64,000 nt of DNA from Thiomicrospira cyclica ALM1 (GTDB taxonomy: Bacteria; Pseudomonadota; Gammaproteobacteria; Thiomicrospirales; Thiomicrospiraceae). A program made the position numbers and the translations under genes. The notes beneath the pieces are model-generated. The model was not told where the DNA came from. It saw only the letters and a program-made list of their open reading frames with translations, and searched no databases. The stretch covers positions 1 through 64,000 of the forward strand of contig NC_015581.1 of NCBI RefSeq assembly GCF_000214825.1. Reading direction: 5' to 3'. Shown here one piece after another: positions 62,071-64,000 of this stretch (its first letter is position 1; every line of letters begins with the position of its first letter).

Positions 62071-64000
62071 TCAATAAAAATCCAGTATGGCTTGGAGACG
62101 GGCTTTTAGTAGTGCTTCCAAGCCTTTGCGACCTATATGCGCTTGCCCAGATGAGGCAGACCAGGCCTGGCGACATTGCGCCCAACTCTGCCCCTGTTGT
62201 TTCCAGCGCAATAATTCGGCTTCTGGCCAGTGCCATTTTTCCTCGCTTTGTTGCTCAAACCAGTCTATTAACGCGCCACTAACCGCCTCATAGGGTCGAT
62301 AGCCTAGAACATATTCCCTCAGGGCTTGTTGACGTTGGTGGGGCGGAGTCCGTTGCCAGGGGCGAACTTGCCAATCTGGGTGCTGTTGCCAAATCACTTG
62401 CCAGGCCTGCTGCTCGGTGACGCTAATAAGGTCGTGGCTGAGCGGTTGAAACTCATCTGACAGAGCGAGCCATTGCGCCTGAAACCAGTTTTGAATCTGA
62501 TCATAAGCCTGGCGTAAACTCTGGGCTTGGGGTGGGGTCATCATGATCAGGTTACAGCGTCCACTGGCCGCATCGGCTTGCACACCCAGATGCAACGTGT
62601 GAAAGCCGCAGGCCGACCAAAAACGCCATAATGCGGGGCTGGCACCAAAACTGACCGTAAAACTATCGATATCGATATTGTGTGGATGGCTTTGCCAATA
62701 GCTAACCAGTTGCTTGCCTAAACACTGTTGACGGTAGGGTTTGGCGATGGCAATCCGAGTACAACGGGCATAGCGGCCGCTATAGAGAGCTGGCGTTTGG
62801 TGGTGCTGGCGCAGTTTTTGGGTCACTAGATGCCCTTGCAGACGCCGCTCTGGTCCCCAGTCAGGCAAGGGTCCTTCCATGATGGCCCAAAGTGCGCCGA
62901 CCAGTTGGGAATTGTGCCAGATCAGCGCGAGTTGATAGTTGGGCGCACTGCAAAGTAATTGCCAGTCGCGTGGCCTTGTTTGATAGTGGCTTTCGGTTAA
63001 CAGGGCAAACACCTGGGCGCGTTGGCTGGCTGAAAGGTCTTGCGGCGTGACACATTGCCAGCTTAGATGGTGAAGTGGTAAGGGTGTTAAGCCAGCCGTT
63101 TCACCGCCCTGTTCGCTAAGCTGATGGTCGACTTGACCACTTAATTCGCGCACGAGCGCCTCCAGTGGGTCTTCGGCGTGCCAGCGTAACGCCTGAGTTA
63201 GTGTGAATTCACGCCAGTCACTGAAATGCTGATCAAGCCAAGGGCGCAAGTGCTGTTGCCAGGCTTGGCCAGACCCTTCATAACCCGCTGAGGTGCTACT
63301 GAGCAGACAGTGAGGATAGTGCCGAATCAGCTTTTGAAGTTGTGGCCAAGGAAGGTGGGCGGCTTCATCAATAATCAACCAGTCAAGGGTGGGTTGTTGC
63401 GCCAATAGCGCATCAGGCGCCCAGCGAGTCACCGTGTCTTGGTGCTTGGGGTTCAGGCATAACCAGGCCTGCTGATGTTGCTCTGGACGCGCGCTGCATA
63501 AGGCGATTTGGTAGGGCGTATCAACATCCGCTAAAAGGCGATTGAGGAGATGACCGATTAAGGTGGATTTGCCACGTCCCCGCGCCGCAACCAATAGGGT
63601 TGGGCTAGCAGGTTGTTGCGTTACCTGATCACGAAAGTGCTGATACAGCAGCTGCAGTAGTTGCGATTGTTCGGCCGACAAGGCGGTCAGCTCAGCACTG
63701 GGGGGTTGAGTGCTGGGTGGCCGAGTGTGGGTGATGTTTCGGTTTATGTGGCTATCGGCATCTTGATGATTCATCGAGTCTGTTTCGAGCAGCACAAGGT
63801 GTTGATCAGCATTAAGGATACGTTCGCGCGCCCAAAGTGCATAGTGCGGTGTCATATCCTGGGCGTGCCATGGAAAGCTCAGCAGTTTCGCCAATGGGTG
63901 TTCGCTCGGTGCGGGCAACCCAGCCGTCTCCTCAGGCAGCAACCAACAACAGATTCCTCCGCCCGGTAATAAGCCTTCCGCTAAAGTAATCGCTTCGATA
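62071..64000 (-). CDS. tmcA: tRNA(Met) cytidine acetyltransferase TmcA, 5' end beyond the window
   Basis: TmcA acetylates the wobble cytidine of elongator tRNA-Met with acetyl-CoA and ATP. The visible part has Walker A ARGRGKSTLIG, Walker B WLIIDEAAHL, and a GNAT domain with IAIAKPYRQQCLGKQLV, followed by a tRNA-binding tail ending ILDFY. The frame remains open from the TTG at 63942 to the window edge (it reads LLPGGGICCWLLPEE), which fits the N-terminal DUF1726 region. So the true start lies past position 64000 and the entry is partial. Three CAGGCCTG sites lie in 1.3 kb. Confidence 0.92.
   Translation of the reverse strand, partial: IEAITLAEGLLPGGGICCWLLPEETAGLPAPSEHPLAKLLSFPWHAQDMTPHYALWARERILNADQHLVLLETDSMNHQDADSHINRNITHTRPPSTQPPSAELTALSAEQSQLLQLLYQHFRDQVTQQPASPTLLVAARGRGKSTLIGHLLNRLLADVDTPYQIALCSARPEQHQQAWLCLNPKHQDTVTRWAPDALLAQQPTLDWLIIDEAAHLPWPQLQKLIRHYPHCLLSSTSAGYEGSGQAWQQHLRPWLDQHFSDWREFTLTQALRWHAEDPLEALVRELSGQVDHQLSEQGGETAGLTPLPLHHLSWQCVTPQDLSASQRAQVFALLTESHYQTRPRDWQLLCSAPNYQLALIWHNSQLVGALWAIMEGPLPDWGPERRLQGHLVTQKLRQHHQTPALYSGRYARCTRIAIAKPYRQQCLGKQLVSYWQSHPHNIDIDSFTVSFGASPALWRFWSACGFHTLHLGVQADAASGRCNLIMMTPPQAQSLRQAYDQIQNWFQAQWLALSDEFQPLSHDLISVTEQQAWQVIWQQHPDWQVRPWQRTPPHQRQQALREYVLGYRPYEAVSGALIDWFEQQSEEKWHWPEAELLRWKQQGQSWAQCRQAWSASSGQAHIGRKGLEALLKARLQAILDFY

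Overview
This window is a compact gammaproteobacterial chromosome segment that begins at the replication-initiation gene dnaA. A flavocytochrome c sulfide dehydrogenase pair (fccAB), a sulfane dehydrogenase pair (soxCD), a PmpAB-type sulfur transporter beside a SulP anion transporter and a complete-looking molybdopterin set point to a sulfur-oxidising chemolithotroph. Gene content and protein style fit the Thiomicrospira / Thiomicrorhabdus / Hydrogenovibrio group; this assignment is inference, not a database result. No insertion sequence, prophage, CRISPR array or rRNA operon was seen.

Layout. 1-2.6 kb: dnaA and dnaN, followed by a perfect hairpin; recF and gyrB do not follow. 2.7-4.3 kb: fccAB. 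4.4-6.3 kb: glmS. 6.5-10.0 kb: molybdenum cofactor genes moaA-moaD-moaE, moeA, moaC. 10.1-12.8 kb: a small membrane protein, then luxS-mtnN-purT on the minus strand. 12.9-14.9 kb: a 51-residue membrane protein, tRNA-Phe and tRNA-Leu, rmuC. 15.0-19.3 kb: an ovothiol operon (ovoA, ovoB-like lyase, SDR oxidoreductase). 19.3-22.8 kb: adk, mrcA, a small membrane protein. 23.0-29.4 kb: rph-rdgB-hemW-asmA, rhlE, a secreted PEBP-like protein. 29.5-31.1 kb: two unrecognised membrane proteins and an orphan HPt protein. 31.3-41 kb: pip, typA, pmpAB, sulP, metH. 40.8-42.5 kb: a broken subtilisin-like autotransporter gene. 42.6-48.2 kb: a candidate small RNA, then rpoZ-spoT-ridA-recG-ubiC. 48.3-51.5 kb: an mscS channel, a gamma carbonic anhydrase-like protein, hemB-aroE. 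51.8-54.4 kb: soxCD. 54.5-64 kb: thrB, icd, pgm, a flavin reductase, xthA, purU and tmcA, which runs off the right edge.

The genes connect functionally. MoaA/D/E/C and MoeA make the cofactor that SoxC needs. FccAB and SoxCD release electrons from sulfide and sulfane sulfur to cytochrome c. PurU can supply formate to PurT. LuxS and MtnN recycle S-adenosylhomocysteine and feed homocysteine to MetH.

The most unusual signal is not a gene. The palindromic octamer CAGGCCTG occurs 33 times in 64 kb, where about one copy is expected by chance. It falls in all reading frames and nearly always as SCAGGCCTGS. It behaves like a genome-wide highly iterated palindrome, comparable in style to cyanobacterial HIP1. 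Other items worth a second look are a 12-bp inverted repeat bracketing the soxCD promoter, a candidate small RNA at 42.6 kb, a TTG start for dnaA, a monoheme SoxD, and an SDR enzyme translationally coupled to the ovothiol genes.
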